A stretch of DNA of 52,337 nucleotides. It comes from DASYGT01 sp035999365 (GTDB lineage: Bacteria > Actinomycetota > Actinomycetes > Mycobacteriales > Jatrophihabitantaceae). The position numbers were made by a program, and so were the translations under genes. Location: positions 1 to 52,337 of the forward strand of contig DASYGT010000027.1 in assembly GCA_035999365.1 (NCBI GenBank), written 5' to 3'. Below the pieces are notes generated by a model that was not told the DNA's origin, did not search any database, and worked only from the letters and a program-made list of their open reading frames with translations. This document shows, piece by piece, positions 25,437 through 34,078 of the stretch (position 1 is the first letter of the stretch; each line of letters begins with the position of its first letter).

Positions 25437-25484
25437 GCTTTGGGGAGACTTTGCGCTGCCCTGCGGGCAAACTCTCCCCAAAGC
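25437..25484. repeat. Extragenic palindrome A (17-bp stem, 12-base loop)
   Basis: GCTTTGGGGAGA-C-TTTGC (25437-25454) pairs with GCAAA-C-TCTCCCCAAAGC (25467-25484): 17 base pairs interrupted by one C-C mismatch, loop GCTGCCCTGCGG. It lies in the 118-base gap between two divergent genes, ending 14 bases before the start codon of the rightward one. Because it sits between divergent starts it is not a simple terminator. Its loop-proximal core resembles palindrome B at 30941-30989. Confidence 0.85.
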
Positions 25485-25498
25485 GGGAAACTGGTCGG

Positions 25499-26236
25499 AT
25501 GGATCGTCCGCGATGTGGCCCCCTCGCCGCATGGGCGACCTCATGGCTCGCCGGCGGTGGCCCAGCTGACGATGTGATCGAAGCCGTCACCGGCTCGGAC
25601 GCCGCGCACGTGATCGTGGGCATCGAATCGGATCCGGTGCCACTGAGCGAGATCCTCATCCGATGGCGTCGGGGCGGCGGGCCGGTCCGCCTCGTCCTGC
25701 CGGCGCCGGGCGATCTGCGGGGTGTTCCGGGTCCACAGCCCTTCCGAGCAGCCGCAACGGATGCCGGCGAGGCGGTCTTCGGCGCGGGCATCGGCCTCGT
25801 CCCGTCGATCACCGACTTCGCGCCGAGCAGCGCCCCGACCTCGGTGACATGGGCGGCCCATGCCGTGACGCCTGCACCACCCGACCACCTCGACGTTGCC
25901 GACACCCAGTACGAGCTCACCACCGCGATTCGCCAGTGCGCTGACGAGCTCACCGCGGCTGATGTCTCCGGTTCACGCGATGACGTCCTGGCCGCCCTCA
26001 GCGGTGCCCGCCGTGCCGGCGAACAGGTCAACCTGCCGCCCGGCTTTCCGGCGCGCGCGGTGGCGCTCGTGGCGCAGGCCGAACGGATGCAGGCGATTCT
26101 CGACCTGGCGCTCGTCGACCCGGTGGGGGGTGCGGTCGACCAACGAGGCATCAGCGCCCGGGCCGCCGGCCTGCGCCCGCTCGAACTCGCGGTGCGGCGG
26201 GCTCGCCTTGCCGGCTACAACGCCCTCGCCCGGTAA
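25499..26236 (+). CDS. Conserved hypothetical protein (positional match to Rv1486c)
   Basis: 245 residues, soluble, Ala/Pro-rich, no recognised domain. Segments such as WATSWLAGGGPADDVIEAV, VRLVLPAPGDLRGVPG and the C-terminal LRPLELAVRRARLAGYNALAR look conserved. It occupies the place of Rv1486c between hemH and the NfeD/SPFH genes in the mycobacterial order, divergent from the DUF3097 gene. ATG at 25499 is chosen; an upstream ATG at 25451 would place the start inside the palindrome and is rejected. The 14 bases between palindrome and ATG include a weak GGGAAA. Function unknown. Confidence 0.65.
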   Translation: MDRPRCGPLAAWATSWLAGGGPADDVIEAVTGSDAAHVIVGIESDPVPLSEILIRWRRGGGPVRLVLPAPGDLRGVPGPQPFRAAATDAGEAVFGAGIGLVPSITDFAPSSAPTSVTWAAHAVTPAPPDHLDVADTQYELTTAIRQCADELTAADVSGSRDDVLAALSGARRAGEQVNLPPGFPARAVALVAQAERMQAILDLALVDPVGGAVDQRGISARAAGLRPLELAVRRARLAGYNALAR

Positions 26237-26333
26237 CAGACGGCGAGAATGCATCGCGATGCAACGGAGGCGAAACCTGTCCGTCTCCCACGCTGCCTAG
26301 CGTGGGGCCGAACGACGACGGCGGGGGTGGGCC

Positions 26334-27350
26334 ATGTTGCAGATCGCCGCTGGTGAGCGCGACCCGAACACTCCACGGCGAATCCATCCCGGGGTGCACG
26401 TCCAGGCTCGGCGCATTCACGGCTACCGCCGCGTGTTCCGCATCGCCGGTGACGGCCCGCCGCTGCTGCTCATCCACGGCATCGGCGACAACTCCCGAAC
26501 CTGGGACGAGGTGATGCCGACGCTCGCGCGAAAGCACCTGGTGATCGCACCGGACCTGTTGGGGCACGGCGATTCGGACAAGCCGCGAGCCGACTACTCC
26601 GTCGCCGCCTACGCGAACGGCATGCGTGACCTGTTGAGCAGCCTCGACATCGAGCGGGTGACCCTCGTCGGCCACTCACTCGGCGGCGGAGTGGCGATGC
26701 AATTCGCCTACCAGTTTCCCGAGCGCACCGATCGGATGGTGCTGGTCAGCTCAGGTGGCGCCGGGCGGGGTGTGTCGCCCGTGCTGCGGGCCGCTGCGCT
26801 GCCGGGAGCGCACCTCGGGATGGCCGCGCTGCGACTGCCCGGTTCGCGCACCGCACTGCGTCTGGCGGTCGATCTTCTGCAGCGGCTCGACACCGGCCTC
26901 GGGGTCGACGCCGCAGACCTGCTTCGGTTGGTCGACGCCCTGCCCAACCAGACGGCTCGTGCTGCGTTCATCCGGACCCTGCGCTCGGTGGTGGACTGGC
27001 GTGGCCAGGTCGTCACGATGCTCGATCGCTGTTACCTCGTGCGCGGGATGCCGACGATGCTCATGTGGGGTGCCCGCGACAGCGTCCTGCCGGTCGGTCA
27101 TGCACACCGAGCACACGCGGCCATGCCCGGAAGCCGGCTGGAGATCTTCGACGACGCGGGGCACTTCCCGTTCCACAGCGACCCGGCACGGTTCGTCGGA
27201 TTGCTCGAAGACTTCTGCTCGTCGACTCAACCTTCGACGTGGAGCGTCGAGCAATGGCGGGAACTCCTGCGCACCGGACGGCTTGCCGACGCCGGTCCGG
27301 CACTGCCTTCCCGCGAACTCGTGCTTGACTGCGAACGCAGCGCGACTTAG
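26334..27350 (+). CDS. Alpha/beta hydrolase
   Basis: 338 residues with a complete alpha/beta-hydrolase catalytic set: oxyanion-hole segment LLLIHGIGDNS, nucleophile S115 in GHSLGGG, acid D249 in WGARDSVLP, and H277 in DAGHFPFH. The cap domain lies between about residues 145 and 225. The first 40 residues are an extension. Substrate cannot be inferred; relatives act on esters, epoxides or C-C bonds. ATG at 26334 follows a GGGGGTGGG stretch. The stop overlaps the convergent hemH stop by 3 bases. Confidence 0.87.
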   Translation: MLQIAAGERDPNTPRRIHPGVHVQARRIHGYRRVFRIAGDGPPLLLIHGIGDNSRTWDEVMPTLARKHLVIAPDLLGHGDSDKPRADYSVAAYANGMRDLLSSLDIERVTLVGHSLGGGVAMQFAYQFPERTDRMVLVSSGGAGRGVSPVLRAAALPGAHLGMAALRLPGSRTALRLAVDLLQRLDTGLGVDAADLLRLVDALPNQTARAAFIRTLRSVVDWRGQVVTMLDRCYLVRGMPTMLMWGARDSVLPVGHAHRAHAAMPGSRLEIFDDAGHFPFHSDPARFVGLLEDFCSSTQPSTWSVEQWRELLRTGRLADAGPALPSRELVLDCERSAT

Positions 27351-28426
27351 GTACTCGGGACCGTCGGGCCGCGCATAGGCGCAGGGCAGCACCCCGCCGG
27401 GCAGTCGACGCCGCACAGGCCGAGATCACCGAGCGCCTGCGGCTCGGCACCGGCGAGCTGTTCCTCGACGAGTTCGCGGATTCCTGCGACGAACGCCGCG
27501 TGACGCCCAGCGGTGGCCGCGCGCACGAACGACATGCCCAGTTCAGCCGCGGTCTGCCGCGCTTCGGTATCCAGATCCCAGAGCACCTCGATGTGGTCGG
27601 ACACGAACCCGGACGGGCACACGACGACGGCGCGCACACCACGGTTGGCGAGCACCCGCAGGTGGTCGTTGATGTCCGGCTCGAGCCACGGCACCTGCGG
27701 CGGTCCCGACCTCGACTGCCACACCAGGTCGAATTCGGCCCCACGTCCCCGCACTGCCTCCGCGACCAGCCGTGCCGTCTCGCGCTGCTGACGTTCGTAG
27801 AGCCCAGCGCGCGACGGTCCGGACATGTCGTTCATCGCGACGGGGATCGAGTGGGCGGTGAACACCAGCCGGGCCGAATCCCGGCGGTCGTCGGGCAGCT
27901 CGCCGAGCGCCCGGCGCACTCCGTCCGACATGGCCGTGATGAAACCCGGATGGTCGAAGAAGTGCCGCAGCTTGACGAGCTGGAGCTCGCCGGCACCGGC
28001 CATCGTCTTCGCCTGCGCGAGATCATCGCGATATTGCCGGCAACTGGAGTACGACGCCGTAGCGCTCGTGGCGAACACGAGTGCCCGCCGGATTCCGTCG
28101 TCGCGCATGTGCCGTACGGCGTCGGCGACGTAGGGCTTCCAGTTGCGGTTCCCCCAGTAGAGCGGCAGGTCGATGCCATGCGCGTCGAAGTCGGTGCGCA
28201 GTGCCGCGAGCAGCGCGCGGTTGTGCGCATTGATCGGCGAGACACCGTGGAAATGCTGGTAGTGCTCGGCAACGGCGGCCAGGCGCTGCTCGGGTACGCC
28301 GCGCCCGCGCGTGACGTTGCGCAGGAACGGCATCACGTCGTCGGGGCCCTCCGGACCGCCGAACGACAGCAACAGCAGTGCATCGAAGGGCCGCGCTGAT
28401 GTGTCGCGGCGCGACGGCTCGCTCAC
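27347..28426 (-). CDS. hemH: Ferrochelatase (coproporphyrin type, HemH/CpfC)
   Basis: 359 residues. It inserts Fe(II) into a porphyrin, in actinobacteria into coproporphyrin III. Family blocks are LLLLSFGGPEGPDDVMPFLRNV at the N-terminus, FTAHSIP with the catalytic His, and CPSGFVSDHIEVLWDLD. A C-terminal Cys cluster (C338, C342, C346, C347) together with C129 in SYSSCRQY matches the actinobacterial [2Fe-2S] form. GTG at 28426 starts at the base after the fabI stop, so the genes are coupled. The fabG-fabI-hemH order equals mycobacterial mabA-inhA-hemH. Confidence 0.95.
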   Translation of the reverse strand: MSEPSRRDTSARPFDALLLLSFGGPEGPDDVMPFLRNVTRGRGVPEQRLAAVAEHYQHFHGVSPINAHNRALLAALRTDFDAHGIDLPLYWGNRNWKPYVADAVRHMRDDGIRRALVFATSATASYSSCRQYRDDLAQAKTMAGAGELQLVKLRHFFDHPGFITAMSDGVRRALGELPDDRRDSARLVFTAHSIPVAMNDMSGPSRAGLYERQQRETARLVAEAVRGRGAEFDLVWQSRSGPPQVPWLEPDINDHLRVLANRGVRAVVVCPSGFVSDHIEVLWDLDTEARQTAAELGMSFVRAATAGRHAAFVAGIRELVEEQLAGAEPQALGDLGLCGVDCPAGCCPAPMRGPTVPST

Positions 28427-29194
28427 TCACACACCCATCGCGTGGAAGCCACCGTCGACGTGGATCAGCTCACCCGTCGTGGCGGGGAACCAGTCCGACA
28501 GCAGCGCCAGGGTGGTCCGCGCGACCGGTTCGGCGTCGGCGTTGTCCCAGCCGAGGGGCGCCCGTGCGCCCCATGCGTCCTCGAACTGGCTGAAGCCGGG
28601 GATGCTCCTGGCCGCCATGGTGCGCAGCGGTCCGGCGGCGACCAGATTCACCCTGATATGGCGCGGCCCGAGTTCACGGGCGAGGTAGCGGGAGGTGGAT
28701 TCGAGCCCGGCCTTGGCGACACCCATCCAGTCGTAGGCCGGCCACGCGACGCGGGCATCGAAGTCGAGTCCGACGATCGAGCCGCCGGTCTCGCCGAAGA
28801 GTGGCAGGCATGCGACAGCGAGCGACTTGAGCGAGTACGCCGACACCTGGACGGCCGTCGCGACGTCCTCCCATGGCGCGTCGAGGAATCCGCCGCCGAG
28901 ACACGACGCCGGTGCGAAACCGATCGCGTGCAGCACGCCGTCGACACCATCGAGATGCTCGCGCACGCGGCCGGCCAGCGAGTCGAGGTGACCCTGGTCG
29001 GCGACATCCAGCTCGATGACCGGTGCCGGCTGAGGCAGCCGCTTGGCAACGCGCTCGACGAGTGACATCCGGCCGAATCCGGTCAGGACGACGTTCGCGC
29101 CCTCCTGCTGCGCCATGCGCGCAACGGTGAACGCGATCGAGGCATCGGTGATCACGCCGGTGATCAGCAGCCGCTTGCCGTCGAGCAGACCCAT
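28427..29194 (-). CDS. fabI: Enoyl-[acyl-carrier-protein] reductase, InhA type
   Basis: 255 residues of the atypical SDR FabI/InhA family; it reduces enoyl-ACP with NADH in type II fatty acid synthesis. The cofactor loop reads TGVITDASIAF; the catalytic Y154 and K161 lie in WPAYDWMGVAKAG; the C-terminal GELIHVDGGFHAMGV is conserved. The segment equal to InhA VVHSIGFMP reads VLHAIGFAP, so the residue corresponding to InhA Ser94, known for isoniazid resistance when changed, is Ala90. Twelve bases separate it from fabG, with GAAGGGA before the ATG; hemH starts right after its stop. Confidence 0.96.
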   Translation of the reverse strand: MGLLDGKRLLITGVITDASIAFTVARMAQQEGANVVLTGFGRMSLVERVAKRLPQPAPVIELDVADQGHLDSLAGRVREHLDGVDGVLHAIGFAPASCLGGGFLDAPWEDVATAVQVSAYSLKSLAVACLPLFGETGGSIVGLDFDARVAWPAYDWMGVAKAGLESTSRYLARELGPRHIRVNLVAAGPLRTMAARSIPGFSQFEDAWGARAPLGWDNADAEPVARTTLALLSDWFPATTGELIHVDGGFHAMGV

Positions 29195-29206
29195 CGTGGC
29201 TTCCCT

Positions 29207-29917
29207 TCAGATGCCCATGCCGAGGCCACCGTCGACAGGCAGCACCACTCCTGAGACGTACGCCGCGGCGTCCGACGCGAGATAGAGCGCGGCGCCGGCC
29301 ACCTCCTCGGCATTGCCGTATCGCTTCAGCGGCACGTTGCGCAGGATCTCGGCCTTGCGGTCGTCGCCGATGTCGGCGGTCATGTCTGTGTCGATGAAAC
29401 CCGGGGCGATGACGTTCGCCGTGATGGAACGCCCGCCCAGCTCACGTGCGATCGAGCGGGCCAGCCCGATCAGGCCGGCCTTGCTCGCCGCGTAGTTCGC
29501 CTGTCCGGGTGCACCGACGAGCGCCACGACGGACGAGACGAAGATCATTCTGCCGCGGCGCTGCTTCAGCATCGAGGCGGCGGCGCGCTTGGCAACGCGG
29601 TAGGCGCCAGTGAGATTGGCATCGAGCACGGAGGCGAAGGACTCCTCGGACATGCGCAGCAGCAGCGTGTCATCGGTGATCCCCGCATTGGATACCAGGA
29701 CCTCGACGGGGCCGTTCTCCGCTTCGGCGGCGGCGAAGGCGGCGTCCACGTCACTCGTGGAGGTGACGTCGCAGCGGACACCGAACACACCCGCAGGCGG
29801 CGCGCTGCTGCGATGGGTGACGGCGACTCGATCACCGTCGGCGAGAAAGGCGCGGGCTACGGCCAGGCCGATACCGCGATTCCCGCCCGTCACCAGCACC
29901 GACCGATCCACGGACAC
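29207..29917 (-). CDS. fabG: 3-oxoacyl-[acyl-carrier-protein] reductase (FabG/MabA)
   Basis: 236 residues of the classical SDR fold. The NADPH-binding motif GGNRGIG (residues 11-17), the NAG at 77-79, and the catalytic S129, Y142 and K146 (NYAASKAG) are all visible. It reduces 3-oxoacyl-ACP in type II fatty acid synthesis and feeds the downstream FabI. GTG at 29917 follows the family N-terminus. The promoter for the fabG-fabI-hemH operon must lie in or beyond the 64 bases separating it from the divergent quinone oxidoreductase gene; I could not assign its hexamers. Confidence 0.95.
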   Translation of the reverse strand: MSVDRSVLVTGGNRGIGLAVARAFLADGDRVAVTHRSSAPPAGVFGVRCDVTSTSDVDAAFAAAEAENGPVEVLVSNAGITDDTLLLRMSEESFASVLDANLTGAYRVAKRAAASMLKQRRGRMIFVSSVVALVGAPGQANYAASKAGLIGLARSIARELGGRSITANVIAPGFIDTDMTADIGDDRKAEILRNVPLKRYGNAEEVAGAALYLASDAAAYVSGVVLPVDGGLGMGI

Positions 29918-29981
29918 TCACGCTAGCGGATGTGGCGCACCGCCCCGCCCGGCCGCCGCTACCCGCGGGTACGGTCGCGGG

Positions 29982-30935
29982 ATGCGCGCGATACAGCTCA
30001 CCGAGTTCGGCGGCCCCGAGACCCTGGTCGTCTCCGACATACCCGATCCCGTCCCAGCCGACGGCCAGCAGGTCATGGACGTGATCGCGGCGGGGATCAA
30101 CTACGCCGACACCCACGCCACCGAGGATTCCTATCTCGCCAAGCAGTCGCTGCCCCTGATCCCGGGCGGCGAGGTGGTCGTGCGCACCGCGGACGGCCAG
30201 CGCAAGCTCGGGCTGGTGGGCAGCGGCGGGTACGCCGAGAAGATCGCGCTCGACCCGCGGTACCTCTTCGACATCCCCGACGACGTGACCGACGCCGCGG
30301 CGCTCACCACCCTCATTCAGGGCGCCACTGCGTGGCACCTGCTGCGGACGAGCACCCATATGCAGCCCGGCGAATCCGTAGTGGTGCACGCCGGCGCCGG
30401 GGGTGTCGGCACGATCGCGATACAGCTGGCGAAGAAGTGGGGCGCCGGCCGCGTGATCGCCAGCGCTTCGTCGGCGGACAAGCGGCAGCTCGCCCTCGAC
30501 CTTGGCGCCGACGCGGCCGTTGACTCGACGGTGGGCGACATGCGGCAAGCCCTGCTCGACGCCAACGACGGCAAGGCCGTCGATGTCGTGCTCGAGATGA
30601 CGGGCGGCCCCGTGTTCGATCAGAGCCTGGCCGCACTGGCGCCGCTCGGGCGCCTTGCCGTATTCGGAATGGCAGGCCGGGTACCTCCGCAGCCGATCGT
30701 TCCCGGCGTACTGATGGCGCGCAGCACTGCGGTGATCGGCTTCTGGCTGGTGCACATCGTGCAGAAGCCGGCGCTGCTCGCTGCCGCCGTGCAGGACCTG
30801 ATGTCGATGATCGCCGACGGTTCGCTGCGGCCGGTCGTGGGCCGCACCTACCCGTTGGCCGAGGCTGGCGACGCACATCGTTCGCTGCTCGACCGCAGTT
30901 CGACGGGCAAGCTCGTTCTCGATCCGCAGGCCTGA
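29982..30935 (+). CDS. Zinc-independent quinone oxidoreductase (MDR superfamily)
   Basis: 317 residues. N-terminal MRAIQLTEFGGPETLVVSD is typical of NADPH:quinone reductases; the cofactor site is HAGAGGVGTIAIQLAKKWGA (about residues 130-149), and zinc-ligand cysteines of alcohol dehydrogenases are absent. It should reduce quinones or enones with NADPH. ATG at 29982 is chosen; the frame is open upstream only as antisense to fabG. The gene interrupts the place between the VWA and fabG genes where mycobacteria carry Rv1482c. It ends 5 bases before palindrome B. Confidence 0.9.
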   Translation: MRAIQLTEFGGPETLVVSDIPDPVPADGQQVMDVIAAGINYADTHATEDSYLAKQSLPLIPGGEVVVRTADGQRKLGLVGSGGYAEKIALDPRYLFDIPDDVTDAAALTTLIQGATAWHLLRTSTHMQPGESVVVHAGAGGVGTIAIQLAKKWGAGRVIASASSADKRQLALDLGADAAVDSTVGDMRQALLDANDGKAVDVVLEMTGGPVFDQSLAALAPLGRLAVFGMAGRVPPQPIVPGVLMARSTAVIGFWLVHIVQKPALLAAAVQDLMSMIADGSLRPVVGRTYPLAEAGDAHRSLLDRSSTGKLVLDPQA

Positions 30936-30940
30936 ACGAC

Positions 30941-30989
30941 CGATTGTGCAATTTTTGGCTGCCTCAGGACGCCAAAGATTGCACAATCG
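30941..30989. repeat. Extragenic palindrome B (19-bp stem, 11-base loop)
   Basis: CGATTGTGCAATTTTTGGC (30941-30959) pairs with GCCAAAGATTGCACAATCG (30971-30989): 19 base pairs with a single T/G wobble; the loop is TGCCTCAGGAC. It fills the gap between two convergent genes and could serve as a two-way transcription terminator. Its AT-rich arms contrast with the surrounding GC-rich DNA. The core TTTGGCTGCC...GCCAAA resembles TTTGCGCTGCC...GCAAA of palindrome A, hinting at a dispersed repeat family. Confidence 0.9.
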
Positions 30990-30993
30990 CCGC

Positions 30994-31950
30994 TCAGATC
31001 AGGCGCCCGGCCCAGAGCATCGAGGTGCCCGCCGACGCCAGCGCGAACAGCAGGCCGACGGCGAGGAAACGCCAGCTGATGTCGCGATGCACCGTGGTGA
31101 AGCCGATCTGCGTACCGATGTTCGCGTACACCGACTTCAGTTCTTGCGCTGACGTTGCCGTGTGGAAACTGCCACCTGTCTGCTGAGCGAGGTAGTCCAG
31201 CGTCGGCTTGTCGGCCGGTACGGGGATGGTCTGACCGTCGAAGGTCACCGTGCCCGTGTCCGTTCCGAACGCGATCGTCGAGATCTGAACGCCCGCCTTC
31301 CTGGCCGCCGCAGCGGCGTCGGTGACCCGCCGCCCCTTGTTGTTCGCGCCGTCGCTCATCAACACGATCCGAGCGGGGGGCGGCTTGTCGCCTTTGGCAG
31401 TCGTGGCCTGACCGAAGACGCTGATGGCGTCCAGCGAGGTGAACACCGCCTCCCCGATCGCCGTCGACTGCTGCAGTTCCAGTGCGTCGATCGCGGCCTT
31501 GATGGCATCCCGATCGAGCGAGGGAGGTACCAACACACTGGCACTTCCGCCGAAGGAGACCAGTCCCAGGTTGATCCGCGCGGGAATCAGGTCGACGAAT
31601 TTCTTGGCGGCATCCTGAGCCGCGACGATGCGCGAGGGCAGCACGTCGGTCGCCTCCATCGAGAGCGACACATCGATGTCCATCATCACGGTGGCGCGGT
31701 CACGCGGCACCCGGACGGCTGAGGAGGGCCGCGCCACTCCCACGCTCAGCACGCTCAGCGCGATCAGAAGCAGCGCGAACGTGAGGTGTCGCCGCCAGCC
31801 CGGACGGCGTGGAGCGACGCTGCCGAGCAGCGCCACGTTGCTGAACCTCGCGACGTACTTCGCCCGCCGCAGTTGCAGCACCACGTAGGCCGCGACGAGC
31901 AACGCGACCGGAATCAGCAGCAACAGCCAGCCCGGTGAGAGGAAACGCAT
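30994..31950 (-). CDS. VWA-domain membrane protein (BatA/Rv1481 type)
   Basis: 318 residues. Membrane helices lie at about 8-27, 56-74 and 295-315; a von Willebrand A domain lies between. The metal site is intact: D93, S95, S97 in DVSLS, Thr in QQSTAIGEAV and Asp in MSDGANN. With MoxR and DUF58 it forms the MoxR-VWA system thought to fold or activate membrane and extracellular protein complexes. The ATG overlaps the DUF58 stop by one base (TGATG), so the three genes are coupled. Position corresponds to Rv1481. Confidence 0.93.
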   Translation of the reverse strand: MRFLSPGWLLLLIPVALLVAAYVVLQLRRAKYVARFSNVALLGSVAPRRPGWRRHLTFALLLIALSVLSVGVARPSSAVRVPRDRATVMMDIDVSLSMEATDVLPSRIVAAQDAAKKFVDLIPARINLGLVSFGGSASVLVPPSLDRDAIKAAIDALELQQSTAIGEAVFTSLDAISVFGQATTAKGDKPPPARIVLMSDGANNKGRRVTDAAAAARKAGVQISTIAFGTDTGTVTFDGQTIPVPADKPTLDYLAQQTGGSFHTATSAQELKSVYANIGTQIGFTTVHRDISWRFLAVGLLFALASAGTSMLWAGRLI

Positions 31951-32909
31951 CAGCGCACCGCCCGTCCCAGCGCGCCCGCGGCGAACCGCCGCCGCGCGAG
32001 GACGAACTTGACCACATCGGTGAGCCAGTCGCGGTCGGTACGCAGTTGCAGGTGCGCGGCGCCGGCATGCCGCAGCCCCGTCGCGATGTGCTCGCGCTGT
32101 AACTGCGCGGCAGCGGCGTAGCGACGGCGCACGGAGGCCGAGGAGGTCTGCACCTCGACCTGTTCACCGCTCTCGGGATCGGCGAAGGTCATCAGGCCGG
32201 CCGCAGGCAGTTCGAGTTCGCGCGGATCCACCACCTCGACGCCGAGCAGCTGATGCCGCGCCGAGAGCGCGCGCAGCGGACGCTCCCAGTCCGGCGTCAC
32301 GTCGCCCGCCGTCCCGTCCAGGAAGTCGGAGACGACGGCAACCAGACCGCGGCGCCGCTGGGGCCGGCGCAGCGATTCGATCATCGACGCGAGGTCGCCG
32401 GAGCGACCCGTCTCCGCGCGCGGCGTCTGGGCGATGCGGCGGATCACGTAGCGCCCGTGCGCCGTGCCGGACAGTGCCGGGACGCGAAAGGTCTGCTCCC
32501 CGTTGCTGACCAGGGCGCCGACCCGGTTGCCACCCCGGATGGTCAGATGCACCACCGCCGTGATCGCGGCGAGCACCAGCTCACGCTTTTCCGACAGCGC
32601 GGTGCCGAAGTCCAGGCTCGGCGAGAGGTCAACGACCAGCCAGGTCTCGAGTTCCCGATCGGCGATCGTCTGCCGCACGTGCGGCGTCGTGGTACGCGCC
32701 GTCACGGGCCAGTCCATCCGGCGGACATCGTCGCCGGGCGAGTACTGCCGCGACTCTCCCGCCTCGGACCCGGGGCCCGGCACCAGGCCGAGGTAGTTGC
32801 CCTGCAGCAGGCCGTCGAGCTTGTTGCGCACGGCCAGTTCGAGGCGGCGCAGCAACGGCTCGGCACCGGCGAGGTCGAGCGTGGGCAGCGCCTCCGGCGG
32901 GCCGGTCAT
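31950..32909 (-). CDS. DUF58 domain protein (Rv1480 type)
   Basis: 319 residues. The DUF58 core PGPGSEAGESRQYSPGDDVRRMDWPVTARTTTPHVR (residues 44-79) is followed by WLVVDLSPSLDFG, a degenerate VWA-like metal motif. It is the middle member of the MoxR-DUF58-VWA operon and is probably a cytoplasmic adaptor between the AAA+ ATPase and the membrane VWA protein. The ATG at 32909 overlaps the moxR stop by 4 bases. Confidence 0.93.
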   Translation of the reverse strand: MTGPPEALPTLDLAGAEPLLRRLELAVRNKLDGLLQGNYLGLVPGPGSEAGESRQYSPGDDVRRMDWPVTARTTTPHVRQTIADRELETWLVVDLSPSLDFGTALSEKRELVLAAITAVVHLTIRGGNRVGALVSNGEQTFRVPALSGTAHGRYVIRRIAQTPRAETGRSGDLASMIESLRRPQRRRGLVAVVSDFLDGTAGDVTPDWERPLRALSARHQLLGVEVVDPRELELPAAGLMTFADPESGEQVEVQTSSASVRRRYAAAAQLQREHIATGLRHAGAAHLQLRTDRDWLTDVVKFVLARRRFAAGALGRAVR

Positions 32910-34018
32910 GCCGAGCGCTCACCCCAGGGCGGCGTCTGAGCGGGAGCGGCCTGGCCGTACACCAACGGCTGCGCCGGCGGCGCGTGCTGAGCGGCCGCCG
33001 GAAGAACCGGCCCGTTCGCGCGCTGCCGCGGGGCAACCTGAGGCAGCGGGATCGTCTGCAACACCCGGCGCACCGCGTGCGCAGCCGGAATACCGTCGGC
33101 GATCGCGTCGTAGCTCAGCACCAGCCGGTGTGAGAGCACATCCACCGCGACGTCGAGGACATCTTGCGGCAGTACGTAGTCACGCCCTCGCAGCAATGCC
33201 AGGGCGCGCCCCGCCGCGATCAGGCCGAGGCTGGCGCGCGGGCTCGCGCCGAAGGACACCCACTGTGCGACGTCGGGCATGTTGTGCTGGCCCGGGGTGC
33301 GGGTGGCCACGACAACCCGAACGACGTAGTCGACGATCGCGTGGTGCACGAACACGCGAGCAGCAGTGTCCTGCAAGCGGATCAGGTCGTCGGTGCTGAT
33401 CACCGGATTCGCGACGGGTGGCTCGACACCCATCCGGTAGACGATCTCGCGCTCCTCGGCAGCCGTCGGGTAGTCGATCACGATCTTCATGAGGAACCGG
33501 TCGCGCTGCGCTTCCGGCAGCGGGTACACACCCTCGGATTCGATCGGGTTCTGCGTGGCAAGTACCAGGAACGGGCGGGGGACGTCGTAACGCACGCCGC
33601 CGATCGTGACGTGCCGCTCGGCCATCACCTCGAGCATCGCCGACTGCACCTTCGCCGGCGCGCGGTTGATTTCGTCGGCCAGGACGAAGTTCGCCATGAT
33701 CGGGCCGATCTCGGTGTCGAACTGCTCGCGGCCGGGCCGGTAGATGCGGGTGCCCACGATGTCCGACGGCACCAGGTCAGGGGTGAACTGCAGCCGCGAG
33801 AAGGAACCCGACACCGTTCGTGCGAGCGTTTCGACGGCCAGCGTCTTGGCGACGCCAGGGACGCCCTCGAGCAGGCAATGCCCCTGCGCGAGCAGGGCAA
33901 CCATCATCCGTTCGACGAGGCGCTCCTGCCCGACGATCACGCGCTTGACCTCGAACATCACGCGCTCGAGCGAGCTCGCGTTGGCAGCCGGAGTCTGCGG
34001 TTCGCTCGATGTGCTCAC
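32906..34018 (-). CDS. moxR: MoxR-family AAA+ ATPase
   Basis: 370 residues. Walker A is GVPGVAKT (residues 52-59), Walker B VLADEINRAP, sensor 1 ATQNPIESEGVYPLPEAQRDRF; the C-terminal lid domain follows. A Pro/Ala/Gln-rich extension of about 45 residues at the C-terminus (APRQRANGPVLPAAAQHAPPAQP) is probably disordered. MoxR ATPases act as chaperones with VWA partners in assembling enzyme or envelope complexes. GTG at 34018 is divergent, across 60 bases, from a small Cys-rich protein gene. Confidence 0.95.
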   Translation of the reverse strand: MSTSSEPQTPAANASSLERVMFEVKRVIVGQERLVERMMVALLAQGHCLLEGVPGVAKTLAVETLARTVSGSFSRLQFTPDLVPSDIVGTRIYRPGREQFDTEIGPIMANFVLADEINRAPAKVQSAMLEVMAERHVTIGGVRYDVPRPFLVLATQNPIESEGVYPLPEAQRDRFLMKIVIDYPTAAEEREIVYRMGVEPPVANPVISTDDLIRLQDTAARVFVHHAIVDYVVRVVVATRTPGQHNMPDVAQWVSFGASPRASLGLIAAGRALALLRGRDYVLPQDVLDVAVDVLSHRLVLSYDAIADGIPAAHAVRRVLQTIPLPQVAPRQRANGPVLPAAAQHAPPAQPLVYGQAAPAQTPPWGERSA

Positions 34019-34078
34019 GGTGCTGGCTCCTCACGTCGGTCGGATTCACGGTACGTGACCTGCCTGTACGGTGCCTGG

